Source of the DNA: Actinopolymorpha rutila
GTDB lineage: Bacteria > Actinomycetota > Actinomycetes > Propionibacteriales > Actinopolymorphaceae
DNA length: 64,000 bases
Direction: 5' to 3'
Assembly (NCBI RefSeq): GCF_013407855.1
Contig: NZ_JACBZH010000001.1
Location: 2,294,001 to 2,358,000, forward strand
Shown here: one piece after another, positions 26,443 through 34,940 of the stretch
Position numbering within the stretch: the stretch's first letter is position 1
How the letters are laid out: each line of letters begins with the position of its first letter
Made by a program: the position numbers and the translations under genes
The notes under the pieces: model-generated
The model's input: only the letters and a program-made list of their open reading frames with translations
Databases searched by the model: none
Told to the model about the DNA's origin: nothing

Positions 26443-27305
26443 CCGAGCAGGAGCGCCCCAGAGGGCAGTGGGCCCGGGCGTGGGGCCGGTTCCGGGCGAA
26501 CCGGCTCGCCCTCGGCAGCCTGGTGTTCTGCGCGCTGCTGGTGCTGGCGGCACTGGCAGCACCACTGGTCGCGCCGCACCACTACGCCGAGGTCGACTAC
26601 ACCGCGCGGCTGGCCCCCATCGGCGCGCCCGGCCACCCGCTCGGCACCGACCTGCTCGGCCGCGACATCGCCAGCCGGCTCGTCTACGGCCTGCGGACCG
26701 CGCTGGTCGTGGCGTTCGGCGCGGAGCTCACCGCACTTGTGCTCGCGCTGCTCGTCGGCCTGGTCGCGGGTTACCGCGGCGGCCGGGTCGAGCAGGGACT
26801 GATGGGCCTCACCGACGTGATGTACGCGTTCCCCAGCTACCTCTTCGCGGTGGTGCTGGTGACCGTGCTGGGCCGCAGCCTGTTCGCGCTGATCCTGGCC
26901 ATCGGCATCGCCTCGTGGGTGACCCAGGCCCGGCTGGTCCGGGCGCAGGTGCTGACGCTGAAACAGCGGGAGTACGTCGAGGCGGCCAGGGCGATGGGCG
27001 CGCGCGGCACCACGATCGCGGTGAAGTACATCCTGCCGAACGCGATCGGGCCCATCCTGGTCACCACCAGCTTCGCCATCCCGGCGGCGATCTCGGCCGA
27101 GGCCGGCCTGGCCCTGCTCGGACTCGGCGTCCAGCCACCGACGCCCTCGTGGGGCGCGATGATCACCGACGGGATGCGCTACCTCCTGGCCGCACCGCAC
27201 GTGATGGTCTTCCCGGCCACCCTGTTCGCGTTGACGCTGCTGGCGTTCACCTGGGTGGGCGACGGGCTGCGGGACGCCTTCGACCCGACGGCGGAGCAAC
27301 GATGA
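26439..27305 (+). CDS. ABC importer permease, DppC type
   Basis: A 288-residue permease partner. The DppC features are in place: WGRFRANRLALGSLVFCALLVLAALAAPLVAP, HPLGTDLLGRDIASRLVYGLRTALVV, and the EAA loop REYVEAARAMGARGTTIAVKYILPNAIGPILV. It ends with LLGLGVQPPTPSWGAMI. GTG 26439 overlaps the dppB-like stop (GTGA); a GTG 57 nt upstream is possible. Six membrane helices are expected. Confidence 0.92.
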   Translation: MTEQERPRGQWARAWGRFRANRLALGSLVFCALLVLAALAAPLVAPHHYAEVDYTARLAPIGAPGHPLGTDLLGRDIASRLVYGLRTALVVAFGAELTALVLALLVGLVAGYRGGRVEQGLMGLTDVMYAFPSYLFAVVLVTVLGRSLFALILAIGIASWVTQARLVRAQVLTLKQREYVEAARAMGARGTTIAVKYILPNAIGPILVTTSFAIPAAISAEAGLALLGLGVQPPTPSWGAMITDGMRYLLAAPHVMVFPATLFALTLLAFTWVGDGLRDAFDPTAEQR

Positions 27306-28477
27306 CCACCCCGACCCGGGACCGCGCGGACGACCGACGTCGCCGCCCTGTGCACGACACCGACGCCACCTCTGGCTCCGGCTCTGCTCCCGGCCCGGAC
27401 GCGCCGCTGCTGTCGGTCCGAGACCTGCACGTCCACTTCCGCCGGGGCAAGGAGATCCTGCGCGCGGTCGACGGCGTGAGCTTCGACCTGCACGCCGGCC
27501 GGGCGCTGGCGGTCGTGGGGGAGAGCGGCAGCGGCAAGACGGTGACCGCGCGCAGCCTGCTGCGGCTGTTGCCGCGCAACGCCCGGATCGCGGACGGGCA
27601 GGTGTGGTTCAACCACGCCGCCGGAAGCCGGGACGGCGACCAGCACGCGAACAGGGGCGACCGGCCGGGCGGTCGCGGCCGGCGTGACCGAGGTGCCGCC
27701 GGACCGCGTGACCTGCTGCGCCTCGGTGAGCGGGAGATGCGGAGGGTTCGCGGGCGGAACATCGGCATGGTGTTCCAGAACGCCATGGAGGCGATGAACC
27801 CCACCCTCACCCTCGAACGCCAGCTGACCGAACACCTGCTCTGGCACGGGATCTGCGGCAAGGCCGAGGCCCGCGACCGGGCGGTGCGCGCGCTCGGCGA
27901 CGTCGGCATCCCCGAGCCCGAACGCCGGATCCGCACGTACCCGTTCCAGCTGTCCGGCGGGATGCGCCAGCGGGCGATGATCGCGATGGCGATGCTCACC
28001 CAGCCGGCTCTGCTGATCGCCGACGAACCCACCACCGCCGTCGACGTCACCGTGCAGCGGCAGATCCTCGACCTGCTGGTGGAGGTGAAGAACCGCGGCA
28101 CCGGCATCGTGATGATCACCCACGACCTCGGCGTCGCGCGGTACTTCTGCGACGACGTGGTGGTGATGTACGCCGGCCGGGTGGTGGAGCGGGCGAGCAC
28201 GCCGGACCTGCTGGACACGCCGCGGCATCCGTACTCCGTCGGTCTGCTCGGCTCGTGTGTGGAGATCGGCGACCGCGGCCGGGCGCTCGCGCCGATCCAG
28301 GGCGCTCCGCCCGACCTGGCCCGCCGGCCACAGGGATGCGCGTTCCATCCGAGGTGCGGAATGGCCGAGGCGCCGCGCTGCCTCACCGACCAGCCGCTGC
28401 TCCCGCTCGGTGGCGACGGCTCTGGCGGCACCGGCGGCCGGGAGGCCGCGTGCTGGAAGGTGGTGCCGGATGCCTGA
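27302..28477 (+). CDS. ABC importer ATPase, DppD type
   Basis: A 391-residue ATPase. Walker A is GESGSGKT, the signature is LSGGMRQR, Walker B is LLIADEPTTAVDV, and the H-loop is MITHDLGVA. The C-terminal oligopeptide-type extension has C-x-FHPRC, the Cys-rich tail that can hold an Fe-S cluster in DppD/OppD. A 35-residue Asp/Arg/Gly-rich insert (about 107-140) between Walker A and the Q-loop is unusual. The gene overlaps its neighbours by 4 nt and 8 nt. Confidence 0.92.
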   Translation: MTTPTRDRADDRRRRPVHDTDATSGSGSAPGPDAPLLSVRDLHVHFRRGKEILRAVDGVSFDLHAGRALAVVGESGSGKTVTARSLLRLLPRNARIADGQVWFNHAAGSRDGDQHANRGDRPGGRGRRDRGAAGPRDLLRLGEREMRRVRGRNIGMVFQNAMEAMNPTLTLERQLTEHLLWHGICGKAEARDRAVRALGDVGIPEPERRIRTYPFQLSGGMRQRAMIAMAMLTQPALLIADEPTTAVDVTVQRQILDLLVEVKNRGTGIVMITHDLGVARYFCDDVVVMYAGRVVERASTPDLLDTPRHPYSVGLLGSCVEIGDRGRALAPIQGAPPDLARRPQGCAFHPRCGMAEAPRCLTDQPLLPLGGDGSGGTGGREAACWKVVPDA

Positions 28478-29264
28478 GCGGGCTTCTGGGCAGCAGAGCG
28501 TTCTGGTGCGGGTGGAGAACCTCGGCAAGACGTTCTCCACCCCGGCCGGTGATGTGGTCGCCGTCGACGACGTGACGTTCGACGTCGTACGCGGAGAGAC
28601 GCTCGGCCTGGTGGGGGAGAGCGGCAGCGGCAAGTCGACCGTGGCCAGGCTGCTGATGTGGCTGCAGGAGCCGACGTCGGGCCGGGTGCTGTTCGACGGC
28701 ACCGACCTGGCCGGCGTGCCCGGCCGGGACCTGCGTACCGTCCGGCGGCGGATGCAGATGGTGTTCCAGAACCCCTACGGCTCCTTGCTCCCGCACTACA
28801 CCGCGGCCGGCAACGTCGCCGAGCCGCTGCGGCTGCACCGCATCGGCGACAAGGACAGCCGGCGGGAGCGGGCCAGGGAGCTGCTGGACCTGGTGGGTGT
28901 CAACCCGCGCTTTGCGGACCTGTATCCCCGGCAGTTCTCCGGCGGCCAGCAACAACGCATCGCGATCGCCCGTGCCCTGGCACTCGGCCCCGAGTTGCTG
29001 GTGTGCGACGAACCCACGTCCGCGCTGGACGTCTCCATCCAGGCGCAGATCCTCAACCTGCTCGACGACCTGCGCGAACGCCTCGGACTGACCTGCCTGT
29101 TCATCTCGCACAACCTCGCCGTGGTGGAACGCCTCGCCAACCGGGTCGCGGTGATGCGCCAGGGACGCGTTGTCGAGCTCGCCCCGACCGAGGAACTCTT
29201 CCGCGCGCCGCAAGACCCCTACACCCGTGCCCTGCTGGGCGCGGTCCTGCCGGTTCGCGGATAG
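28470..29264 (+). CDS. ABC importer ATPase, DppF type
   Basis: A 264-residue ATPase pairing with the DppD-like protein. Walker A is GESGSGKS, the Q-loop is MVFQNPYGSLLP, the signature is FSGGQQQRIAIARAL, Walker B is LLVCDEPTSALDV and the switch is FISHNLAVV. It stops soon after DPYTRALLGAVLP, so it lacks the usual Cys-rich DppF tail and is about 60 residues shorter than typical. It overlaps the previous gene by 8 nt. An 80-nt gap with a strong new ribosome site leads to the next gene. Confidence 0.92.
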   Translation: MPERASGQQSVLVRVENLGKTFSTPAGDVVAVDDVTFDVVRGETLGLVGESGSGKSTVARLLMWLQEPTSGRVLFDGTDLAGVPGRDLRTVRRRMQMVFQNPYGSLLPHYTAAGNVAEPLRLHRIGDKDSRRERARELLDLVGVNPRFADLYPRQFSGGQQQRIAIARALALGPELLVCDEPTSALDVSIQAQILNLLDDLRERLGLTCLFISHNLAVVERLANRVAVMRQGRVVELAPTEELFRAPQDPYTRALLGAVLPVRG

Positions 29265-29344
29265 CGGACGGCTCCGACTGCACCGACACCGGTCGGGAGG
29301 AAGTTCCTCGAGTGCCTCCTCGCCGGCCCGAAGGAGGAAGTCAC

Positions 29345-30898
29345 GTGAGTGGCACCAGTCCCGTCGCGGTTGTGCTCGACCCGGAGCTACGGGTCGCCGC
29401 GCATGCCCGGAACGAGAACGCGTGGTGGCTGTACTCCACGGAGGTCCTGGACCACCTGCGGGTGCCGTACGACGTCATCCGCCCGGACGAGGCGGACGCC
29501 CGGCTGGCGGCGGGCGGCACCGTACTGGTGCACGCGGCGGAGGGCCGGATCGTCGGCCCCGCGGGTGAGAGGGCGTTCCCGGCCGACCTGTGGGAGCGCA
29601 TCGTCACCATCCAGCAGGGCACGCCGGTTCACGAGGACGGGCCGCCAGCACCGGACGGTTCGTGCCCGGTCGACGACGGAATCCTCAAGTGCGACGACGG
29701 CCTGGCGCTGTCCTACGACGAGGACCGGATCGTGCCGCCCGGGGAGCCCGCGCTGAAGGGTGCGTTCTCCCACACCTACCCGCCGCCTGCCGCCGCGCCG
29801 ATGTTCCACCAGGCAAAGGCCGACCGGCTGCGGCTGGACTTCCTCGGGCTGTTGTTCGACGCCGCCGAGGCGGCCGGGATCGCCGTACCGTGGCTGCACT
29901 ACTGGCCGGCCGGGATCCCCGCGGTGGCGCACATGTCCCACGACTCCGACGGCAACGACTCCGACGCGGCGCTGAGCGCGCTGGAGGTGTTCGACCAGGC
30001 CGGCGTGCACGTGACCTGGTGCCACTGCTTCCCTGGCGGCTACCGGCCGGAGGTGGTGGCCGAGATCGCGGCCCGCGGCCACGAGCAGGCGCTGCACTAC
30101 AACGCGATGGGCGATGCCGACATCGCCTCCTGGGGCTGGCCGCAGCTGCGTGCGCAGTACGCCTGGGCACAGGCGATGACCGGGCGCGAGGACATCGTCT
30201 CCAACAAGAACCACTACACCCGCTGGGAGGGCTGGGACGACTTCTTCCTGTGGTGTGAGCGGATCGGCATCCGGATCGACGAGTCGCGCGGACCGAGCAA
30301 GCAGGGCAACGTCGGGTTCCCGTTCGGTTCGTGCCACCTGAGCTTCCCGATCGCCGGCGTAGGCGAGCACAACCGCCGGATCGATGTCCTCGAGCTCCCG
30401 CTGCACACCCAGGACCTCGCCTGGGCAGGCCACACCGCCATCCGGGACGTCATCCTGACCGAGGCGCTGGAGGTGCACGGCGTCGCGCACTTCCTGTTCC
30501 ACGCCGCGCACCTGCACACCAAGCCCGACGTCGCCCAGGCCTGCCGGGACGTGGCCGCGGAGGCCCGGCGGCTCGGCATGCAGTGGTGGACCGCCGAACA
30601 GCTCAACGACTGGGAGCGGGCCCGGCGCGGCGTACGCGTCGCGGTGGAGCCCGGGGCCGGCAGCGGTGAGCTGCGGGTCGAGGTCACCGCGACCACCGCG
30701 GTGAAGGGCGCGGGCGTGCTGCTCGCGGTGCCGGGGCTGGGACCTGACGATGATGCCGGGGCCACGCCGCGGGTGCTCACCGGCGACGCGACCTGCGCCG
30801 TGGTGACCCGGCACGGACGCCGGCTGCTCGAACTCGCCGCCGACCTTCCGGCCGGAACGTCGGTGTTCACCGTCACCACCGCCGGCCGGCCCGGCTGA
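29345..30898 (+). CDS. polysaccharide-deacetylase-like protein
   Basis: A 517-residue protein without signal peptide. The central region looks like a NodB-type (CE4) metal-dependent deacetylase barrel: AHMSHDSDGNDSDAA in place of TFDDG, WCHCFPGG, HEQALHYNAM (the HxxxH metal pair is not exact) and a late DVLELPLHTQD. Residues 1-90 resemble a ThuA/glutamine-amidotransferase-like start (VLVHAAEGRIVGPAG). A small beta domain ends it. GTG 29345 follows GAAGGAGGAAG. Its place after the importer suggests intracellular removal of acetyl or similar groups from imported sugar, but the metal site needs checking and the fold call is moderate. Confidence 0.6.
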   Translation: MSGTSPVAVVLDPELRVAAHARNENAWWLYSTEVLDHLRVPYDVIRPDEADARLAAGGTVLVHAAEGRIVGPAGERAFPADLWERIVTIQQGTPVHEDGPPAPDGSCPVDDGILKCDDGLALSYDEDRIVPPGEPALKGAFSHTYPPPAAAPMFHQAKADRLRLDFLGLLFDAAEAAGIAVPWLHYWPAGIPAVAHMSHDSDGNDSDAALSALEVFDQAGVHVTWCHCFPGGYRPEVVAEIAARGHEQALHYNAMGDADIASWGWPQLRAQYAWAQAMTGREDIVSNKNHYTRWEGWDDFFLWCERIGIRIDESRGPSKQGNVGFPFGSCHLSFPIAGVGEHNRRIDVLELPLHTQDLAWAGHTAIRDVILTEALEVHGVAHFLFHAAHLHTKPDVAQACRDVAAEARRLGMQWWTAEQLNDWERARRGVRVAVEPGAGSGELRVEVTATTAVKGAGVLLAVPGLGPDDDAGATPRVLTGDATCAVVTRHGRRLLELAADLPAGTSVFTVTTAGRPG

Positions 30899-30937
30899 CC
30901 TCCGGCCGCCGCGGGCGGTCCGACTGAGGGAGGAACC

Positions 30938-32596
30938 ATGAGCAGTGGGCAACCCATGAGCAGTTGGCAACTCGGCCGTCGGAGCTTCCTGCGCCGGTGC
31001 GGCACCTCCGCGATGGTGCTCGGCGCGGCCGGGGTCGGTGTGGTCGGCGGTGCCGGCGTACCGGCCCTGACACCGACCCGCCGCGCCCTGGCCGCGACGA
31101 CGCTGTCGGCGCAGGCGGAGCAATCGGCGTACGACTACACCGCGCGGGAGACGTACGACAGCTTCGACCGCGCCTTCCACGAGAGCGGGAGCGCCGGGCA
31201 GCCGGACCAGCCGAACGAGGCCGGCGGGCTGGCCTGGGGTCAGTCGTACGTGCTGGCGAGTTTCCTGCGGATGTACGACGCCTACCGCGACACCTACTAC
31301 CTCGACCGGTTCGTGCACAACGCCGATCTGGTGCTCGCCAACCGCGACAGCGAGCGCGGCGTCACCGACTACGCCGGTCGGTGCCGGCCGGCGTGGCGGG
31401 CGATGAACCCCTACACCGTTGGGATCGCCCGGCTGGTCGATGCGGGCGGCGCGCCCCTGCTGGAGGTGCGCAGCGCACTGGCCTACGCCGACCGGGCGAC
31501 CGCGAGCGTGCGAGCCGGCGAGGGCGAGCGGTTCACCCTCGCCGTGACGAACACGCAGTACGCCCGGACCGACACCTTCGCCGACGTGACCATGGACCCG
31601 GCCAGTCCCGACTACGTTGTCACCCGGGTGTACGACGCGTACCCCACCGGGACCATGGCGACCGTGCGCGACCTGCGCCCGGCACCCGCGGCGGGTGACC
31701 CACCGGCGCCGGGCGACACCGCCCTCGCCTCCGTGCCGGTCGTGTTCGCGGTGCACACCGGGATGATCAGCCACCCGCTCGCGTGGTTCGCCGCCACCGT
31801 GCTCACCGAACCGCGCCTGCGCCGCGATCCGCGCTACGGCCGCAAGGCCGAGGAGTACGCCGCGGCGGCACGGGACGCGGCCGCGGTGCACGACGAGGAG
31901 TGGCGCGACGGCCCCGACGGCACCGGGTGGTTCCAGTGGCCCAAGGGCATGCCGGTCCCGTACGACGGCAACATCCAGCCCATCAACCAGAGCGTGGCAC
32001 TCGGCCGCACGTACCTCGCGCTCGCCGAGGTCAGCCGGGACCGGACCTACCGCGACCGGGCCGGCCGGCTTGCCCGGATGTTCGCCGCGCAACTGGAGGT
32101 TGACAGCGCCGGTGCGGCCGGCTGGCACTACTGGCCGACCACGAGCCGGATGTACGACGGTTACGCCAAGACCGGCAACCCCGCCACGGACGTGTCGGCC
32201 TACACCCCGGCGTACGGGTCGGCCGGTCGCGGCGCCCAGCAGTACGAGGACGTGAGCCACGGCGCGATCGAGGTGGACTTCGCGGTCCGGGCGTTCCGGT
32301 CTGGCGTGGTCTTCCGCGGTGCGGACATGGCCGCGTTTGCAGCGACGTACACCCGCAACCTGGCCACCACGACACCCGAGGGCATCGCCACCACGTACAC
32401 CCGGGTCGACGGAGGCGGCGGACTCGCCGCGTCCGGGCAGTACCTCCAGGCGCCCAGGTGGATGGCGGTCGCGTGGTGGGACGGGCGGGTGTTCACCCAC
32501 ACCCGGGCGATCTACGACGACCGGCAGGTCCAGCCGGGCTTCGGCTCCGGCCTGCTGTGTGTCGCCAACCTCAACTGGTACGCCCGCCGAGGCTGA
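30938..32596 (+). CDS. Tat-exported alpha/alpha-barrel protein (glucuronyl C5-epimerase-like)
   Basis: A 552-residue protein with a twin-arginine signal (GRRSFLRRCG, Arg14-15) and probable cleavage after an Ala-rich stretch near residue 52, so it acts outside the cell. The mature part is helical and Tyr/Trp-rich. AYDYTARETYDSFDRAF, GQSYVLASFLRMYDAYRDTYYLDRFVHNADLVL, and QPINQSVALGRTYLALAEVSRDRTYRDRAGRLARMF are paired-helix repeats of an (alpha/alpha) toroid, as in D-glucuronyl C5-epimerases and several glycosidases. A beta-rich insert (about 160-230) interrupts it. Catalytic residues cannot be assigned. Beside a heparinase II/III-type lyase it fits uronic-acid polysaccharide breakdown. Confidence 0.6.
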   Translation: MSSGQPMSSWQLGRRSFLRRCGTSAMVLGAAGVGVVGGAGVPALTPTRRALAATTLSAQAEQSAYDYTARETYDSFDRAFHESGSAGQPDQPNEAGGLAWGQSYVLASFLRMYDAYRDTYYLDRFVHNADLVLANRDSERGVTDYAGRCRPAWRAMNPYTVGIARLVDAGGAPLLEVRSALAYADRATASVRAGEGERFTLAVTNTQYARTDTFADVTMDPASPDYVVTRVYDAYPTGTMATVRDLRPAPAAGDPPAPGDTALASVPVVFAVHTGMISHPLAWFAATVLTEPRLRRDPRYGRKAEEYAAAARDAAAVHDEEWRDGPDGTGWFQWPKGMPVPYDGNIQPINQSVALGRTYLALAEVSRDRTYRDRAGRLARMFAAQLEVDSAGAAGWHYWPTTSRMYDGYAKTGNPATDVSAYTPAYGSAGRGAQQYEDVSHGAIEVDFAVRAFRSGVVFRGADMAAFAATYTRNLATTTPEGIATTYTRVDGGGGLAASGQYLQAPRWMAVAWWDGRVFTHTRAIYDDRQVQPGFGSGLLCVANLNWYARRG

Positions 32597-32611
32597 CCAG
32601 CGCTGACCGTC

Positions 32612-33112
32612 CTACGTGCCCGAACGACCTCGTCGGGTGCGCTGGATCGCCTCGTCGACGGCGGTGAGGTTCCCCTCTTCCCAACGACGCTCGGTCTCGA
32701 TGCCTTCGATACGCCATCCTTCGGAGGTGCGGCGCAGATGGTTGGTGTAGATGGCGCGCAGCAGATAGAACTCTCCGTTCGGGGAGCCCTGGATCAGGTG
32801 CTGGGCATACATCGTCGACACGCAGGTGGCCAGATCGGGATCAGCGGTGTCGAACGTGATGACGTGGTTGGCGCTCAGATGCTGAGTCAGCGTGAAGCCG
32901 TCGAGCGCCTCGGAGATCAGCGCGACCAGACCCGCCCGGCTGGTCGAGCTCGTCGGCCGGCCGTCGTGGTACTCCGTCAGCACCGGATCGGTGAAGCAGC
33001 GGGTGAAGGTCGCCCAGTCTCTGCGGTCGACGTTCAGGCAGTAGTTGATGACGGTCTCGCTGATGGCGGCTCGGTCCTCGAGCCGTCGGACCCGGGTGGC
33101 GAGATCGTCCAT
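32612..33112 (-). CDS. SnoaL-like / NTF2-fold protein
   Basis: A 166-residue protein of the SnoaL-like superfamily: a small alpha+beta barrel used for hydrolysis, isomerisation, or ligand binding. The pattern LEDRAAISETVINYCLNVDRRDWATFTRCFTDPV is the usual start; HLSANHVITFDTADPDLATCVSTMYAQHL and YTNHLRRTSEGWRIEGIETERRWEEGN complete it. ATG 33112 has AAGGGAG upstream. The frame stays open through a repeat array farther upstream, but that part is not believable protein. It is convergent with the alpha/alpha-barrel gene (15 nt gap); no substrate can be proposed. Confidence 0.82.
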   Translation of the reverse strand: MDDLATRVRRLEDRAAISETVINYCLNVDRRDWATFTRCFTDPVLTEYHDGRPTSSTSRAGLVALISEALDGFTLTQHLSANHVITFDTADPDLATCVSTMYAQHLIQGSPNGEFYLLRAIYTNHLRRTSEGWRIEGIETERRWEEGNLTAVDEAIQRTRRGRSGT

Positions 33113-33205
33113 GGCCGGCACTCCCTTTGAAGCTTGGTGGTCGCTGGGGAGGCGGGGTGGTGATTCACGCTGGCACCCCGCGGGTGGCAGTAAGGCAGTA
33201 GTGCC

Positions 33206-33420
33206 CGTCGGCCGTGGTTGGCCTGCTGTGTCGTACTGAGCAGCAGGCCGTCGGCCGCAGTTGACCCGGTATGTCGTACTGGGCAGCAGGGCCGTCGGCC
33301 GCAGTTGGCCTGCTGTGTCGTACTGGGCAGCAGGGCCGTCGGCCGCAGTTGGCCTGCTGTGTCGTACTGAGCAGCAGGGCCGTCGGCCCACCCCGCGGAG
33401 GTCGGCGGCCCTGCTGCGTA
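33206..33420. repeat. array of four 43-44-bp direct repeats, each forming a hairpin
   Basis: Units begin at 33206, 33249, 33293 and 33337, each starting CGTCGGCCG and ending AGCAGG(G)C; a partial unit starts at 33381. Inside most units GGCCTGCTG pairs with CAGCAGGCC (one base changed in later units) over a 12-nt loop. A further CAGCAGGGCC/GGCCCTGCTG pair closes the right end (33372-33416). The array lies upstream of the SnoaL-like gene in a 520-nt gene-free stretch. The units carry no spacers, so it is not CRISPR. Confidence 0.85.
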
Positions 33421-33508
33421 CCCGAGCCTAGGCGCTGCACCGCGGCTCGTGTCCGACCCCCACCCGGCCCGCGTGGCCGAACCGGACGCTCGGCCGGGCT
33501 TTCCTGGG

Positions 33509-33560
33509 CGAAGTGTGGAGACCTACGGGGCCTGTAGCACCCGTACGTCTCCACACTTCG
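33509..33560. repeat. 52-nt near-perfect palindrome (long hairpin)
   Basis: Arm CGAAGTGTGGAGAC (33509-33522) pairs perfectly with GTCTCCACACTTCG (33547-33560). After one C-C mismatch, TACGGG (33524-33529) pairs with CCCGTA (33540-33545), leaving a 10-nt loop. It lies 73 nt beyond the stop of the DegT gene on the minus strand, so it could end that transcript, but its length and the absence of a U tract also suit a dispersed palindromic element. Confidence 0.8.
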
Positions 33561-33632
33561 CGGTGAGTCCAGGGGACGAATGGCGTGCGAGCCTGGTTCG
33601 CCGCACGGTCCCGGGTACCCACCGCTCACCGC

Positions 33633-34940
33633 TCAGAGCGTGTGCGCCTGGCCGAGAACCTTGCTCACCGCCGCGGCGATGTCGCGTACGTCGGCCTCGT
33701 CGCCGAGCAGGGCCGGCTGCGGCAGCCACACGGTGTCGGCGGCGACCTGTTCGGCGCCCGGCACCCGCGGCTCGGCGTACGGGACCTCCAGTCGCTTGGT
33801 GAGCGTGGCGATCTCCTCCCGCAGCGCGTTGTTGCGGTGCAGGCCGACGTAACCGCCCGAGCAGGGAATGCCCTCCGCGGCCAGCGCCTGCACGAACGCG
33901 TCCCGTTTCCCGGCGGCACCCAGCGCGGGCAGGCGCATCAGGAACAGGTGCCGGCCGTGGGCGGTGACGTTCGGGTCCTCCGAGGGGAGAGACACACCCT
34001 CCACCTCACCCAGCAACGAGCCGAGCAGCCGGGCGTTCGCGTCCCGGGTCGCCTGGGTCGCCGGATGGTCGCGCAGCTGCCCGGTGAGGATCGCCGCCTG
34101 GAACTCGGTCAGCCGCAGGTTGTAGCCCAGGTGCTCGTGTTGGTACCACCCGCCGCCGCGGACCCGGCCGACGTTGGCGAGCGCGTACAGGCGTTCGGCC
34201 AGCCGGTCGTCGTTGGTGACCACCGCGCCGCCCTCGCCGGCACTCATGTTCTTCGACGTCTGGAAACTGAACGTTCCGAGGTCGCCGAGCGCCCCGACGC
34301 GGCGGCCCCGCCACTCCGCACCATGGGCCTGAGCGGCGTCCTCGACGATCGCCACGCCGTGCTCGCGGCCGAGCGCGGCGAACGCGTCCAGGTCGCACGG
34401 ACGGCCGGCGATGTGCACCGGCATCACCGCCCGGGTGCGCGGGGTGATCGCGGCCGCGGCCGCCACCGGGTCCAGCAGGTGGGTGGCCGGGTCGACATCG
34501 GCGAACACCGGGACCGCGCCGACGAGCACCACCGCCGCCGCGCTGGCGATGAAGGTGTACGGCGGAACGATCACCTCGTCGCCGATCCCGACCCCGGCCG
34601 CACGCAGCGCGGCGACCAGGGCCAGGGTTCCGTTGCTCACGCAGACACAGTGCGCCGCCTGCTGGTAGTCGGCGAAGTCGCGTTCGAACGCCGCCACCCG
34701 GTCGCCGTGTGTGCTGCCCCACTTACCCGAGTCGAGGACGTCGAGCAGTTCGGCGCCCACCTGCTCATCGGCGCGCGGCCAGGCGGGGAAGGGACGGGTA
34801 CGGACGGGAGTGCCGCCCCGGAGGGCGAGCGTGCTGGCCATGAGTGCGGTCACCTCGTGTGGTTCGGCTGGTTCGGTGGCTGGTTCGGTGGGTGGGACGG
34901 CGTGTGGAACGGTGTCCGGGACGGCGCGGCCGGCGGTCAT
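33633..34940 (-). CDS. DegT/DnrJ/EryC1-family PLP aminotransferase (copy 1)
   Basis: A fold-type I PLP protein that in characterised cases transaminates keto-sugars. After a 33-residue Pro/Glu/Thr-rich lead, LALRGGTPVR, SNGTLALVAALRAAGVGIGDEVIVPPYTFIASA, VHIAGRPCDLDAF, VEDAAQAHGAEW and FSFQTSKNMSAGEGG follow in order; the last holds the Schiff-base Lys. Substrate-binding segments (YNLRLTEFQAAI) are intact. ATG 34940 overlaps the lyase stop by 4 nt (ATGA); ATG 34841 with GAGGTG upstream matches the usual family start and may be the true one. A paralogue lies at 38415. Confidence 0.88.
   Translation of the reverse strand: MTAGRAVPDTVPHAVPPTEPATEPAEPHEVTALMASTLALRGGTPVRTRPFPAWPRADEQVGAELLDVLDSGKWGSTHGDRVAAFERDFADYQQAAHCVCVSNGTLALVAALRAAGVGIGDEVIVPPYTFIASAAAVVLVGAVPVFADVDPATHLLDPVAAAAAITPRTRAVMPVHIAGRPCDLDAFAALGREHGVAIVEDAAQAHGAEWRGRRVGALGDLGTFSFQTSKNMSAGEGGAVVTNDDRLAERLYALANVGRVRGGGWYQHEHLGYNLRLTEFQAAILTGQLRDHPATQATRDANARLLGSLLGEVEGVSLPSEDPNVTAHGRHLFLMRLPALGAAGKRDAFVQALAAEGIPCSGGYVGLHRNNALREEIATLTKRLEVPYAEPRVPGAEQVAADTVWLPQPALLGDEADVRDIAAAVSKVLGQAHTL

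Noticed and set aside
33113..33391. Open frame extending the SnoaL-like gene upstream through the repeat array
   Set aside because: Its translation is just the repeat read as protein (recurring AAQYDTAGQ-type units), while ATG 33112 has a good ribosome site and matches the family start.
33206..33420. CRISPR array
   Set aside because: The repeats abut directly with no unique spacers, and no cas gene is present.
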